From the NCBI GenBank assembly GCA_963811365.1, contig CAWEQW010000010.1, forward strand, positions 62,001 through 126,000: 64,000 nt of DNA. Direction: 5' to 3'. The DNA is from CAWEQW01 sp963811365 (GTDB lineage: Bacteria > Actinomycetota > Actinomycetes > Propionibacteriales > Nocardioidaceae). Below are positions 8,447-17,184 of the stretch, one piece after another; the first letter of the stretch is position 1, and every line of letters begins with the position of its first letter. The notes beneath the pieces are model-generated. The model was not told where the DNA came from. It did not search any database and was given only the letters and a program-made list of their open reading frames with translations. The position numbers and the translations under genes are program-made.

Positions 8447-9763
8447 CTATGGGCGCTTCCTGTGATCCGGCTGTGCACGGACCGGGTCGGCGACCGGGGG
8501 AAGCACCTGGGTCTCCGAATCCGGGCTGGGCTCGGCCGAGGCGGTGTCGCTCTCCGCCCGGTCGGGGGGCGAGGCGGTGGGCCGAGGCCGCGGACGCCGT
8601 ACCGCCCGGATCTGGCGTCGGAAGCGCTCGTCGAGGTCCAGCTCGCGCTGCAGGCGCTTCACGGTGCCGAGGACCGCCGCGTGCAGCTCCAGCAGCTCGG
8701 GGTCCGTCTGGCTGGTCAGCAGCTCGTCCAGCCGGGCCCGCGCCTCGTTCATCCCGTTCAGCGCCTCGCGGAACGCCTCCACGTCGGCCGGGGTTGCGCG
8801 CTCGGCCGGGTCGGCCTCGGTGCGGACCAGCCGCCCGAACGTGTCGATGCCGGCGGCGAGCTCGTGGAACGTCTGGGCAAGGCCGAGCAGCACGTCCTCC
8901 GCACGCTCGTCGGTCAGCCAGCTGGCGTCGTACATCGCGTCCGACAGCCCGCGAAACATCCCTCGGATCGCGACCGCCGCGTGCTCCAGCGCCTCCAGCC
9001 CCTGGCGCAGGCCGGGTCCGACGTCGGGAGTGCCGAGGGCCCGGACGTTGAGCCGCCGGCCCTGCTCGGCGTGCAGCAGGGCGGCGCCCACCCGGGGGAT
9101 GTCGTGGGTGATCCGGCGCGCGTCGTCGAGCCAGGTCCGGGCCGCCGGCCCGAGGGAGCCCGGCTCCACGGCACGTCCGGCCAGCTCGTCGGCGGCGCCG
9201 GTCAGGAGCTCGCTCAACGAGTCCGCGAGCCCGTCGATGGCCCGGCCTGCGTCCGCGGTCGCCACCCGGGGCGGGAACAGCAGGTTGACCGCGATGCCCA
9301 CGGCGGCGCCCACGAGAGTCTCTGCTATCCGCTGACCGGCTGCCGACTCGGCGCTGAACGCGCCGACGCCGAGCACGAGCATCCCGCTGATCGCGACCTC
9401 GATGAGGTTGGACCGGAGTCGCAGCAGCTGGCCGAACGTGAGCGAGATGAAGATCAGTGCCCCGAGGCTCCACCACTCCAGCGGTACGACGGCCGCGAAG
9501 GCCACCGCGACCGAGACCCCGGCCACCACGGCCACCACCCGGTCGATGCCGCTGGCCAGCAGCGAGACCGGCGTCACCTGCACCACCAGCATCGCGGTCA
9601 GCGGAGCGAGCAGCGGCTGGGTGCCGGGGAAGATCAGCGTGGCGACGACGTAGCTTGTGGTCGCGGCGACGGTGATGCGCAGCGACCACAGCAGGGCCGT
9701 GCGGCCGTCGAGCCGCAGCCGCCTCAGCTCACGGACGAACGTTCGCCGCCACCAGTCGCGCAC
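8447..9763 (-). CDS. FUSC / aromatic acid exporter family membrane protein
   Basis: A 438-aa protein with a membrane N-terminal half of about six helices, including RITVAATTSYVVATLIFPG, LLAPLTAMLVVQVT and VGAAVGIAVNLLFPPR. These are typical of FUSC/ArAE exporters (FUSC, AaeB, YccS group). The cytoplasmic C-terminal half is helical, ending in a Pro/Glu-rich tail. Family members export aromatic carboxylates or act in stress resistance; the substrate is unknown here. The start is GTG. It is 31 nt upstream of the reductase gene and may be co-transcribed, but no functional link is evident. Confidence 0.8.
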   Translation of the reverse strand: MRDWWRRTFVRELRRLRLDGRTALLWSLRITVAATTSYVVATLIFPGTQPLLAPLTAMLVVQVTPVSLLASGIDRVVAVVAGVSVAVAFAAVVPLEWWSLGALIFISLTFGQLLRLRSNLIEVAISGMLVLGVGAFSAESAAGQRIAETLVGAAVGIAVNLLFPPRVATADAGRAIDGLADSLSELLTGAADELAGRAVEPGSLGPAARTWLDDARRITHDIPRVGAALLHAEQGRRLNVRALGTPDVGPGLRQGLEALEHAAVAIRGMFRGLSDAMYDASWLTDERAEDVLLGLAQTFHELAAGIDTFGRLVRTEADPAERATPADVEAFREALNGMNEARARLDELLTSQTDPELLELHAAVLGTVKRLQRELDLDERFRRQIRAVRRPRPRPTASPPDRAESDTASAEPSPDSETQVLPPVADPVRAQPDHRKRP

Positions 9764-9772
9764 GCTCCATTG

Positions 9773-9880
9773 TCACGACCGAGTGCCCTCGCTCACCAGT
9801 CCGCCCGCCCACGGGCCCCGGATCAGGTCGGCGTGGCCGACGTACCGGGCGTGCTCCTCGACCATGTCGACACGCCGCCG
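9773..9880 (-). pseudogene. Remnant of a DinB/DUF664-type protein C-terminus
   Basis: The minus strand encodes RVDMVEEHARYVGHADLIRG before a stop at 9773. This matches the well-known C-terminal helix of DUF664/DinB-like proteins (pattern HMxEExARHxGHADLLRE). The N-terminal domain is missing and the upstream codons lack family features, so this is a short relic between the FUSC gene and the unknown gene at 9980. Confidence 0.4.
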
Positions 9881-9979
9881 CTCCCCGCCCACCGCGAGTC
9901 CAGGCCAGGCGCGGGCTCGTGTCGTCGCTGACGACCGGGGAGCGTACGCGTGCTCACGGACCCCGCCGGGTTGCGCGGC

Positions 9980-11278
9980 TCAGCCGGGCTTGCGGCTGAT
10001 CCGGTAGTGCAGGGTGAGGAACGCCGAGCCGAACACCCAGAACGCGTGTCGGGCCACCAGGCGGCCGTCGTCGACGTACACGTCGAGCTCCTCGCTGAAG
10101 CCGGGGAGCGACAGCGTGGTGAGCTCGGCGCTGCCGGGGTCGACGTAGGTGAGGTAGTGGCCGGCCTGGCCGTCGGAGGCCGCGCGGCTGGTGAGCACCA
10201 GACCGCCGTCGGGCCGGGCGCGCGGCAGCAGCGTCGCGGTGAAGCTGCCGTCGGGCACGGGGAAGCCGACGCTGACGTAGCCGCGTCCGTTGCGCCGGTA
10301 CGTCGTGTAGATGCCGACCAGGATCGGCTCGTCGTCGTCGGCGAAGGAACGGATCCAGCCGCGCACCGAGACCGTGTCGTCGACGTCGCTCACGGTGTCG
10401 ATGCGGCTGCGGATCCCGCGCAGCGACTCCCGCTGGTTCATCGGCAGGCTGGCCTGTCCCAAGGGTCTGGCGACCAGGGTCCGGTACAGGAGGTAGCCGG
10501 GACGCACCCAGGCCCGCCACTCGGGATCGATGTCGAGCGCGAACCGGGTGGTGTGCTCGTAGAACTCCCGAACCCGCGGGTCGACCGCGGCCGTGTCGAG
10601 GTCGGGACCCTCCAGGGCGTCGAGCGAGGCGACGATGCCGGAGTCCTCGGCATCAGCGGTGTAGCGACCTCCCAGGGTGGCGGCGAGGTCGCGGACGAAG
10701 CCGGTCCCGACGTACCGGCCGCGCGCGGCCAAGGGCACCACGAACGGCAGGTCGTCGGCCGTCGCGCGCTCCGCCAGGAGGCTCACCTGCGGGTCGCGGA
10801 AGACCGCCGCTGACAGGCAGCGGTAGGCCAGCACCGTGCCGGAAGCGACGACCGCGCCGGGAGCACCCGCTCCGCGGGACGCGAGGGCGCCGACCGCGGC
10901 TCCGACCACCGGGCCGAGTGCGACCTTCTGCGGGCGCACCCCGAGGGCTCCCGCCGTGGCGCCCGCCGCCGTGCCGACGACCAGGGGACCGGCTCCGAGC
11001 CGCTCGGCGGCCCAGCCGGCCGGCGCGGCGAAGGCAGCGCTGGCCGCGATCCGCTGCCACAGTGGAGGGATCTCGTTCGGACGCTGACGGGCCCGCGCGA
11101 CCACCTCCGACACGGCGAGGACGGCGCCGCCGACCAGCGCGCCGACGAGCACCGCCCGCCGGCCACGGTGCGCCGACAAGGACGCGCCGGCCACCGCACC
11201 GAGACCAGCCGCGAAACGCACAGAGCTCGACCGGTCCTGGTCGCGGTCGGGGTCGTCGACGGAGGCCCTCGTGGTCAC
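9980..11278 (-). CDS. Conserved hypothetical protein with Ala/Gly-rich N-terminus, 432 aa
   Basis: I do not recognise a named family. Residues about 25-140 are Ala/Gly/Val-rich with several weak hydrophobic stretches (AVLVGALVGGAVLAVSEVVA, GPLVVGTAAGATAGALGV), possibly a membrane-associated or glycine-zipper-like region. The C-terminal 290 residues are polar and structured. They include RPGYLLYRTLVARPLGQ and a beta-rich end (GYVSVGFPVPDGSFTATLLP, ELDVYVDDGRL, FLTLHYRIS). The GTG start is supported by TAGGTT exactly 7 nt upstream, a leaderless arrangement. Confidence 0.65.
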   Translation of the reverse strand: MTTRASVDDPDRDQDRSSSVRFAAGLGAVAGASLSAHRGRRAVLVGALVGGAVLAVSEVVARARQRPNEIPPLWQRIAASAAFAAPAGWAAERLGAGPLVVGTAAGATAGALGVRPQKVALGPVVGAAVGALASRGAGAPGAVVASGTVLAYRCLSAAVFRDPQVSLLAERATADDLPFVVPLAARGRYVGTGFVRDLAATLGGRYTADAEDSGIVASLDALEGPDLDTAAVDPRVREFYEHTTRFALDIDPEWRAWVRPGYLLYRTLVARPLGQASLPMNQRESLRGIRSRIDTVSDVDDTVSVRGWIRSFADDDEPILVGIYTTYRRNGRGYVSVGFPVPDGSFTATLLPRARPDGGLVLTSRAASDGQAGHYLTYVDPGSAELTTLSLPGFSEELDVYVDDGRLVARHAFWVFGSAFLTLHYRISRKPG

Positions 11279-11285
11279 CCTGGGG

Positions 11286-11291
11286 AACCTA
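11286..11291 (-). promoter_or_regulatory. -10 element (TAGGTT, minus strand) for leaderless gene 11278-9980
   Basis: On the minus strand TAGGTT is followed by 7 nt and then the GTG at 11278. This is the same geometry as at 479 and near 63614 and argues for a leaderless transcript. Confidence 0.5.
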
Positions 11292-11407
11292 GCGTCGCGG
11301 ACGGTGACGGCGCCAGGAGACCCAGTGACAGCATCGACGGCGGACGCCTACGGTGGGGGAGCACCGCGTCGGTCCGACGTGGTGGTGCCGAGCTTGGGGG
11401 CGATCGC

Positions 11408-11611
11408 ATGCGACCAGAGGATCCGGGCCCGCAGTTGCCCGTGGACCAGCCGTCCGACTACTCCTACGATCTCGCGCACGACATCGAGACCCCCTCGGCC
11501 CGGGTCGCCTGCAGGGCGGTCGGCCGTGAGGGACCGTGGCGCTCTGCGAACCCAGGCGACCAGGACGGCGACTACTCCTACGACCTCGCGCACGAGGTGC
11601 CGCCGGCCTAG
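11408..11611 (+). CDS. Small acidic protein with duplicated DYSYDLAH motif, 67 aa
   Basis: From the ATG at 11408 the frame gives 67 residues with a Pro/Asp-rich start (MRPEDPGPQLPVDQPSDYSY). The octapeptide DYSYDLAH occurs twice, near residues 17 and 54, the second just before the C-terminus (DYSYDLAHEVPPA). The DNA of the two copies is nearly identical. No signal peptide or membrane helix is present. I do not recognise a named domain. A short repeated acidic/Tyr motif suggests a docking peptide or modification tag, but this is speculation. The frame is open further upstream. Confidence 0.5.
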   Translation: MRPEDPGPQLPVDQPSDYSYDLAHDIETPSARVACRAVGREGPWRSANPGDQDGDYSYDLAHEVPPA

Positions 11612-11782
11612 GGACGACGCGGGGCAGGACGCGGTCTGTGGGGGTCGTCGGGGCCGGGGTCGTCGGGGCCGGGGGTTGCTGGTGGTGTGGGGCTGCTGGT
11701 CGGGGGGATCGTGAGCGGGGGTTGGGGATAGTGGGTCAGGGGCGGTCCGGGAATGTCGGTGCCGGGTCGTAGGTTCGTGGTC

Positions 11783-13903
11783 ATGGAGCAGTCCGGGACG
11801 GTCGTCGGCGTGGAGGTCGCCGCGGGCTTGCCCGGCGACTGCCTGCCCGGCGCCTCGCCTGGCCGGCGACTTTCTGGCCGGTGTGGGTGGGGGCCTGGAT
11901 GTCGGGTCTGGATGCTGCTGGCACGTGTGCGGCGTTGGTGGGGAACCGGCGGGCGGTGCTGGCTGCCGAGGCCCGGCAGGTCGCGTTGGTGGCGCACTGG
12001 GCGGACCTGCACAGCGCCGAGACCCTGACCCCGTCCTCGTCCTCGTCCGCTCGGCCCCGTCCTCGTCCTCGGGCTCGGGCTCGGCCTCGGGCTCGTCTGG
12101 GACCCGGCGACCGGTGCGGGGTGGTCAGCGGGTTCGGCGTGGTGGTGCGGACGGTACTCCGGAGGTGGTGGAGTTCGCGGCTGCGGAGCTGGGGATGCTG
12201 CTGCATCTGTCGGTGCACTCCGCGGCGGCCCGGATCCGAGATGCCCTGGATCTGCGGCATCGGCATCCCCGGCTGTGGGTTGCGGTCCAGCAGCTGCGGA
12301 TCCGGGCCGGGGTTGCCGCCCAGATCACCCGTGCGACCGCGGCCGCGGGCCTGGTGGTGGAGCAGGCCCGCTGGGTCGACGAGCAGCTCGCCCCGTGTCT
12401 GGACACGTTGGGGTGGGGGCCGTTGCTGGACAAGACCGCGGCGCTGGTGATCGCCGCGGATCCTGCCGGTGCCGAGGCGCGGCGGCTGGCCGCGGCCCGT
12501 GACCAGTTCCTGCGGACCACCCGCAGCAACGAGCATGGGTTGAAGACCCTGGTCGTCAGGGCCCGGGCCGGGGACGTGATCTACTTCCACGCGATGGCCG
12601 ACCGGCTCGCCCAGATCCTCGCCCTGGAGGGCCAGCCCGGGTCCGCAGACCAGCTCCGGGCGCTGGCCGCGACCCGGATCCTGTCCCAGCCCGCGCACGC
12701 CCTGGAGCTGCTGGTCAAGTACGCCACCGGCACCCACACCGGCACCAGCACCGCCCCGCCGGCAGACCCGACCCCCACCACAGACCCGACCGGGGACCCG
12801 GCGACCGGGGAGCTGATGGCCGGGGAGCTGATGGCCGACCCGCGCGACGGTGGAGGGCCGACCGCGCTGCCGACCGGTGGAGGCAGCCGGGCCGGTCGCC
12901 GGGCCGGTCGCCGGGCCGGTCGCCGGGCCGGTCACTGGGCCGGATCGCGACGTGGTGCGGCCGCAGGAGATGCACCCCACCGACGACGACTCCGACGACG
13001 ACGACGCTGATGGCGCTGGTGGCTCTGGTGGCTCTGGCGTGGCTGGTGGCCGGTCGCGGTTGTGTCCGACCTGCACCGGCCACGGCACCATCGCGCAGAC
13101 CTCCAGCAGCGGCCCCGGCGGGGCTGACTCGCGGTGTCTGTGTGGCTGCGGACAGCCCGGCTGCGTCGCCACCGGCCCGCTACGCCACGTCGACGCGACC
13201 AAGCTCCGCAACCGCGCGGTGCTCTACCTGCACCTCACCGAGGCCACCCTGCTCGACTGGAACCACGACACCCACGACAGCCGGGGCGGCGGGGCGTCGG
13301 GGCGGTCGGGGAGTGGTACGCCTCGAAGGCGTCGGCCCGATCACCGCCGAGGCGGCCCGCGAGTTCCTCACCGGCTGTGCGGTCACCCTCACCCCGGTCC
13401 TCGACACCGGCAACCAGCCCGCCGTGCACAGCTACGAGGTCCCCGCGGCGATGGCCACCGCCCTGCACCTACGCAACCCCGCCTCGGCCTACCCCTGGTC
13501 CTCGGCCACCCACCGACACACCGACCTCGACCACACCATCCCCTACCAGCAAAGCCCGCAGCGCCAGCAGAGCCCGCAGCGCCAGCAGCGCCAGCAGCGC
13601 CGGGACCGGGAGCCACCCGACACCGGCCCACCACCCCAGACCCACCTGGGCAACCTCGGCAAGCTGACCCGCCACGAACACCGGGTCAAGACCCACCTGC
13701 CCGGACTCCAACACCACCAGCCGCTGCCCGGGATCTACTACTGGCGCACCCCGCACGGCTACTGGACCCGCGTCGACCAGCACGGCACCCACGACCTCGG
13801 CACCACCCTGCCCATCACCGACCAGTACCTCCTCGGACACCGCGACCCGGCCCTGCACAGCACCGCCGAAGAGCACCTCGCCAGAAGCCTGGCAACCCAC
13901 TGA
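11783..13903 (+). pseudogene. DUF222 / HNH endonuclease family gene, multiply frameshifted
   Basis: A DUF222-type protein with a C-terminal HNH nuclease domain is spread over several frames: MEQSGTVVGVEVAAG from 11783; an Ala-rich helical piece near 11900-12020; the main DUF222 helices at about 12150-12760 (FAAAELGMLLHLSVHSAAAR, YFHAMADRL); CPTCTGHG and CGCGQPGC near 13060-13160; and the HNH core TDLDHTIPY with HLGNLGKLTRHEHRVKTH at 13520-13700. Frame changes fall in low-complexity tracts (GTCCTCGTCC-like run at 12028-12108; 12-bp repeat at 12886) and near 13300. DUF222-HNH genes are repeated, fast-evolving elements in actinomycetes. Either the gene is decayed or the repeats are mis-sequenced. 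Confidence 0.7.
12886..12933. repeat. Tandem repeat, 4 x 12 bp (GCCGGGCCGGTC)
   Basis: Four perfect copies of a 12-bp unit inside the HNH gene, followed by a degenerate fifth (ACTGGGCCGG). A 12-bp unit preserves frame when copy number changes. It encodes repeated AGRR on the plus strand in the current frame. It may be a linker-length variable tract. Confidence 0.85.
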
Positions 13904-14127
13904 CCCACACAGCGCGGCGCCCCGGCAGGCGGCCGCACGCAAGCGCATCGAGTCGGTCTGCAGCGAGAGGGCCCGACCGGCCCAGCCACGCCGCGGACCT
14001 GGCGGGCCACCCCGCGTTCGCCGGGCTGATCGAGCGAGACTGCGCGCGAACGGCATGTGACGACGTGAGGTGGTGGCTCATCTCCATGCTCCTCACGTCC
14101 GGTGACAGGCCCGGTGTGCCGCTTTCC

Positions 14128-14133
14128 TAGAGT
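14128..14133 (+). promoter_or_regulatory. -10 element (TAGAGT) before the gene at 14142
   Basis: TAGAGT (TANNNT) is followed by 8 nt and then ATG at 14142. This is close to leaderless spacing and is the best evidence that the downstream ORF is expressed. Confidence 0.35.
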
Positions 14134-14141
14134 CCTCTGTC

Positions 14142-14588
14142 ATGCCCATCGATGAGGTCACCCACGCGTCCGAGGTGGACGACGAGTGGCTCGGGCCGGT
14201 TCTGCAGACACTGCCTCACGCGGTCTCGCTGGCGGTGGAGTGTCCGGTGGAGCCGTACGACGGGGACCGTCCACGGGGCGAGGTCGAGATCAGAGCGCGT
14301 CCGAGGCGCGCTGTGGACTCGGTGGTCTGGACATCGTCGTCGAGCTGCGCTCGAATGGTTCGAGAGCCGGGCCCGGGCCGGCAGGAGCTGTGCGACCAGC
14401 TCTGCGACGCGATCGCCGAGGCGGTCGGAGCTCGCAGCGTAGCGGTGTACCTGTCCCTGCCCGGCGTGGCCTGGTCACAGGGCGAACGGCCACCTCCGCG
14501 ATCGACGCCTCGGACAGGCCCTGGCGACACAACCCCCCAAGCCAGTCACGAGTCTCTTAACTCGCGTTCCATACCAATTCGGTGGTGA
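14142..14588 (+). CDS. Hypothetical protein, 148 aa
   Basis: The product is not recognised. The N-terminal 60 residues are acidic (IDEVTHASEVDDEWLGPVLQ), and a later helical segment is QELCDQLCDAIAEAVGARSV. There is no signal peptide or membrane helix, and the C-terminal 40 residues look non-globular (Pro/Thr/Ser/Arg-rich), so a frameshift late in the gene is possible. The leaderless-type -10 box supports the ATG. It lies between the HNH gene and the GH6-like operon on the same strand. Confidence 0.4.
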   Translation: MPIDEVTHASEVDDEWLGPVLQTLPHAVSLAVECPVEPYDGDRPRGEVEIRARPRRAVDSVVWTSSSSCARMVREPGPGRQELCDQLCDAIAEAVGARSVAVYLSLPGVAWSQGERPPPRSTPRTGPGDTTPQASHESLNSRSIPIRW

Positions 14589-14635
14589 GATGGGCATGCT
14601 GGTGTAGGACCCGACATTGCTTTTGGGAGGAAGTA

Positions 14636-15757
14636 ATGCGTTATCAGTCATTCCGTACCCGCGCCCGGAAGCCGGCGCTCACGCGCGTCGCCGCCCCTCT
14701 GGCGCTGGTCGCTGCAGCCGTGCTCTCGTCGACCTCCGGACAGCACGCAGCCGTGCCGTCGGCGACCCCCGCGCTGTTCTCGGCGGCCACCGACAACCCC
14801 CTCGTCGGACACCCCTGGGGCACCTACAAGGGGAAGCAGGACATGGCCTGGCAGCCGTACGTCAACGCCTCGGGCACCCGGAAGAAGCTGCTCGCGAAGA
14901 TCGCGCTGCGTCCCAAGGCCAAGTGGTTCGGGGCCTGGATCGGCAACGACGCGATCGGCGGCAAGGTCCGCGACTACATCGCGAACGCCACCGGCGGCGA
15001 CCCGAACGTCCTGGTTCAGATGACCATCTTCCGGGTCAAGCCCTGGGAGCACGACGCCTGCAAGCGGCTGCCGACGAGTGCGGAGGTCGCGAGCTACAAG
15101 CAGTGGATCGACCGGTTCGCCGGGGCAGTGGGCACCACCTACGCGGCGGTCGTCGTTCAGCCGGACGGACCCTTCGCGCTGTGCGCGCCCGGCGGGTCGA
15201 CGGCAGCCTCTGACCTGGTCAGGTACGCCGTCAACGCGCTGGGTGCCAAGCCGCACACCGCGGTCTACATCGACGCGGGCGCCTCTGACTGGCTGCGCGA
15301 CGACCCGGCTCGCGCCGCGCGGATCCTCGTCCCGGCCGGCGTGGCCAACGCGCGGGGGTTCGCGTTCAACTCCACGCACTACGTCTCGACCGGGCGTGAC
15401 GTCCGGTTCGGCGCCGCGGTGGCCGCGGAGCTGGCGTCGCGGGGGATCCCCGGCAAGCACTTCGTGGTGAACACCTCCTCGAACGGCAGGCCGTTCCCCG
15501 GCTACAGCTACGACGGCCCGAACTTCGACAACGCCCGGGTGTGTACGTCCCCGGCCGACACGCGATGCGTGACGCTGGGCATCCCACCCACCACGGACGT
15601 GGCCAGCGCCACGTGGGGGATGCGAGCGGTGGCGCGGGCCAAGGCGGCGCAGTACTGCGACGCGTACCTGTGGATCGGGCGGCCGTGGCTCTACAACCAG
15701 GCCAGCCCGTTCGACCTGAACCGGGCGCTCGCAGAGGCTCGTACCACGCCCTTCTGA
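14636..15757 (+). CDS. Secreted glycoside hydrolase family 6-like protein with altered active site
   Basis: A 373-aa protein with a basic N-terminus and Sec signal (LALVAAAVLSSTSGQHAAV). Its strands follow the GH6 (cellobiohydrolase/endoglucanase) fold: VLVQMTIFRVKPWEHDAC, AAVVVQPDGPFA, HTAVYIDAGASDWL, ARGFAFNSTHY, HFVVNTSSNG, QYCDAYLWIGRPWLYNQ. Typical GH6 enzymes have (I/V)DTSRNG where this has VNTSSNG. They carry a WVKPPGESDG-type loop with a catalytic Asp where this has WIGRPWLYNQASPFD. An Asp is kept in HDAC and VQPDG. GGGAGG sits 7 nt before the ATG. The stop overlaps the DUF2252 start (TGATG). It may bind or cut a modified glucan, or be non-hydrolytic. Confidence 0.75.
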   Translation: MRYQSFRTRARKPALTRVAAPLALVAAAVLSSTSGQHAAVPSATPALFSAATDNPLVGHPWGTYKGKQDMAWQPYVNASGTRKKLLAKIALRPKAKWFGAWIGNDAIGGKVRDYIANATGGDPNVLVQMTIFRVKPWEHDACKRLPTSAEVASYKQWIDRFAGAVGTTYAAVVVQPDGPFALCAPGGSTAASDLVRYAVNALGAKPHTAVYIDAGASDWLRDDPARAARILVPAGVANARGFAFNSTHYVSTGRDVRFGAAVAAELASRGIPGKHFVVNTSSNGRPFPGYSYDGPNFDNARVCTSPADTRCVTLGIPPTTDVASATWGMRAVARAKAAQYCDAYLWIGRPWLYNQASPFDLNRALAEARTTPF

Positions 15758-17184
15758 TGGAGCCCGGGTCCAGCTCGCCGCGCACGCACGCGGTGCTCGC
15801 CTCGACCGACCGCACCGGGTTCGGCTCGCTGCGGCATGCCGCGACACCGCGCAGCGAGCGGTACGCGGCGGGACGGGCGCTGCGCAAGCGGGTGCCGCGA
15901 TCCTCGCTCGCCGACTGGTCAGTGCCCCCGGAGCGCACGGACGTCGTGGACCAGGTGCGGCAGAGCAACGAGGGGCGGCTCGCGCACCTGGTGCCCGTGC
16001 GGATCGGCCGGATGGTGTCGTCGCCGTACGCCTTCCTCCGCGGCGCGGCCGCCGTCCACGCCGACGACTTCGCGAACCTGCCGTCGACCGGCATCACGCC
16101 GGTCATCTGCGGCGACGCGCACCTCGGCAACTTCGGCTTCTACGCCTCGCCGGAGCGTGAGCTGGTCTTCGACCTCAACGACTTCGACGAGGCGCACCCG
16201 GGAGCCTGGGAGTGGGACCTGCGCCGGCTGACCACGAGCGTCTGGGTCGCGGGACGGCAGAACGGCTCGTCGGAGGAGGCGTGCGGGGACGCGGTCGACC
16301 GGTGCGTGGACGAGTACAGACGGCACCTGAGGTGGCTGGCCGACCAGCCGCTGCTGGGTCGCTCGTACGAGCGGCTCGACGTCGACAGGCTGCGCAGGAG
16401 CGCCACCCACCGCAGCCTCGTCAAGGAGATCGAGCGGTCCGCCAAGCGCGCCCGGCGCCGGACGAGCGACCGCGCGCTGCCCCGGCTGACCGCCGAGCAC
16501 GACGGCGGGCGCGCGATCGTCGAGGAGCCGCCGCTGATCCACCGGCCGGGCGTGGTGGAGTACGAGCAGCTCGCCGAGTCGCTCGACCGCTACCTCGAGA
16601 CGCTTCCGGCGCACTGGGCGAGGATCGTCGGGGGCTACCGGATGGTCGACATCGTGCACAAGGTCGTGGGTGTCGGATCCGTGGGACTGCGCGCGTGGGT
16701 GGCCCTGTGCGAGGGAAGCAGCGCCGACGACGTGCTGTTCCTCCAGCTCAAGCAGGCCCGACGCTCCGTGGTCGCGCGGCATGTGCACGGTGACGCCGCG
16801 TGGCACGCCCACCAGGGGCTGCGCGTCGTCGAGTACCAGCAGGCCCTGCAGACGGTCAGCGACCCGCTGCTCGGATGGACCGAGACCGGGCCCTACCAGT
16901 ACTACGTCCGCCAGTTCCGGGACATGAAGGGCGCGATCACCATCGAGGGCATCACCTCGGCGGCGCTATGGGACTACGCCGGCATCTGTGGCTACCTGCT
17001 GGCGAAGGGGCACGCCCGCACCAGCGGCGCCTCGATGATCGCGGGCTACCTCGGCAAGGGCGAGGTGGCGACGACGTCGATCCACCGGTTCGCCCGCGCG
17101 TACGCCGACCAGACCGAGCGCGACCACGCGGCGGTCGTGGACGCCGTACGCCGCGGAGTGCTGCCAGCAGAGAGAGGCATCTAG
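15757..17184 (+). CDS. DUF2252 family protein (kinase-like fold), copy 1
   Basis: A 475-aa DUF2252 protein. The family resembles aminoglycoside phosphotransferase/HipA-type kinases. The Brenner-like loop is ICGDAHLGNFGFYASPE and the metal-binding segment is LVFDLNDFDEAHPG, followed by VVGVGSVGLRAWV and LFLQLKQA, with a C-terminal YADQTERDH. The substrate is unknown for the family. It is translationally coupled on both sides: the ATG overlaps the GH6 stop, and its TAG abuts the ATG of the GH43-like gene. Being locked between two secreted glycosidase-like genes suggests a role in sugar handling. A paralogue is at 53581-55026. Confidence 0.85.
   Translation: MEPGSSSPRTHAVLASTDRTGFGSLRHAATPRSERYAAGRALRKRVPRSSLADWSVPPERTDVVDQVRQSNEGRLAHLVPVRIGRMVSSPYAFLRGAAAVHADDFANLPSTGITPVICGDAHLGNFGFYASPERELVFDLNDFDEAHPGAWEWDLRRLTTSVWVAGRQNGSSEEACGDAVDRCVDEYRRHLRWLADQPLLGRSYERLDVDRLRRSATHRSLVKEIERSAKRARRRTSDRALPRLTAEHDGGRAIVEEPPLIHRPGVVEYEQLAESLDRYLETLPAHWARIVGGYRMVDIVHKVVGVGSVGLRAWVALCEGSSADDVLFLQLKQARRSVVARHVHGDAAWHAHQGLRVVEYQQALQTVSDPLLGWTETGPYQYYVRQFRDMKGAITIEGITSAALWDYAGICGYLLAKGHARTSGASMIAGYLGKGEVATTSIHRFARAYADQTERDHAAVVDAVRRGVLPAERGI

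Noticed and set aside
12886..12933. CRISPR array or integration site
   Set aside because: The units are 12 bp and directly adjacent with no spacers, inside the HNH coding region.
13904..14141. Antisense ORFs between the HNH gene and 14142
   Set aside because: They are Arg/Gly/Val-rich shadows extending from the HNH gene with no family features; I see nothing else in this stretch except the -10 box at 14128.
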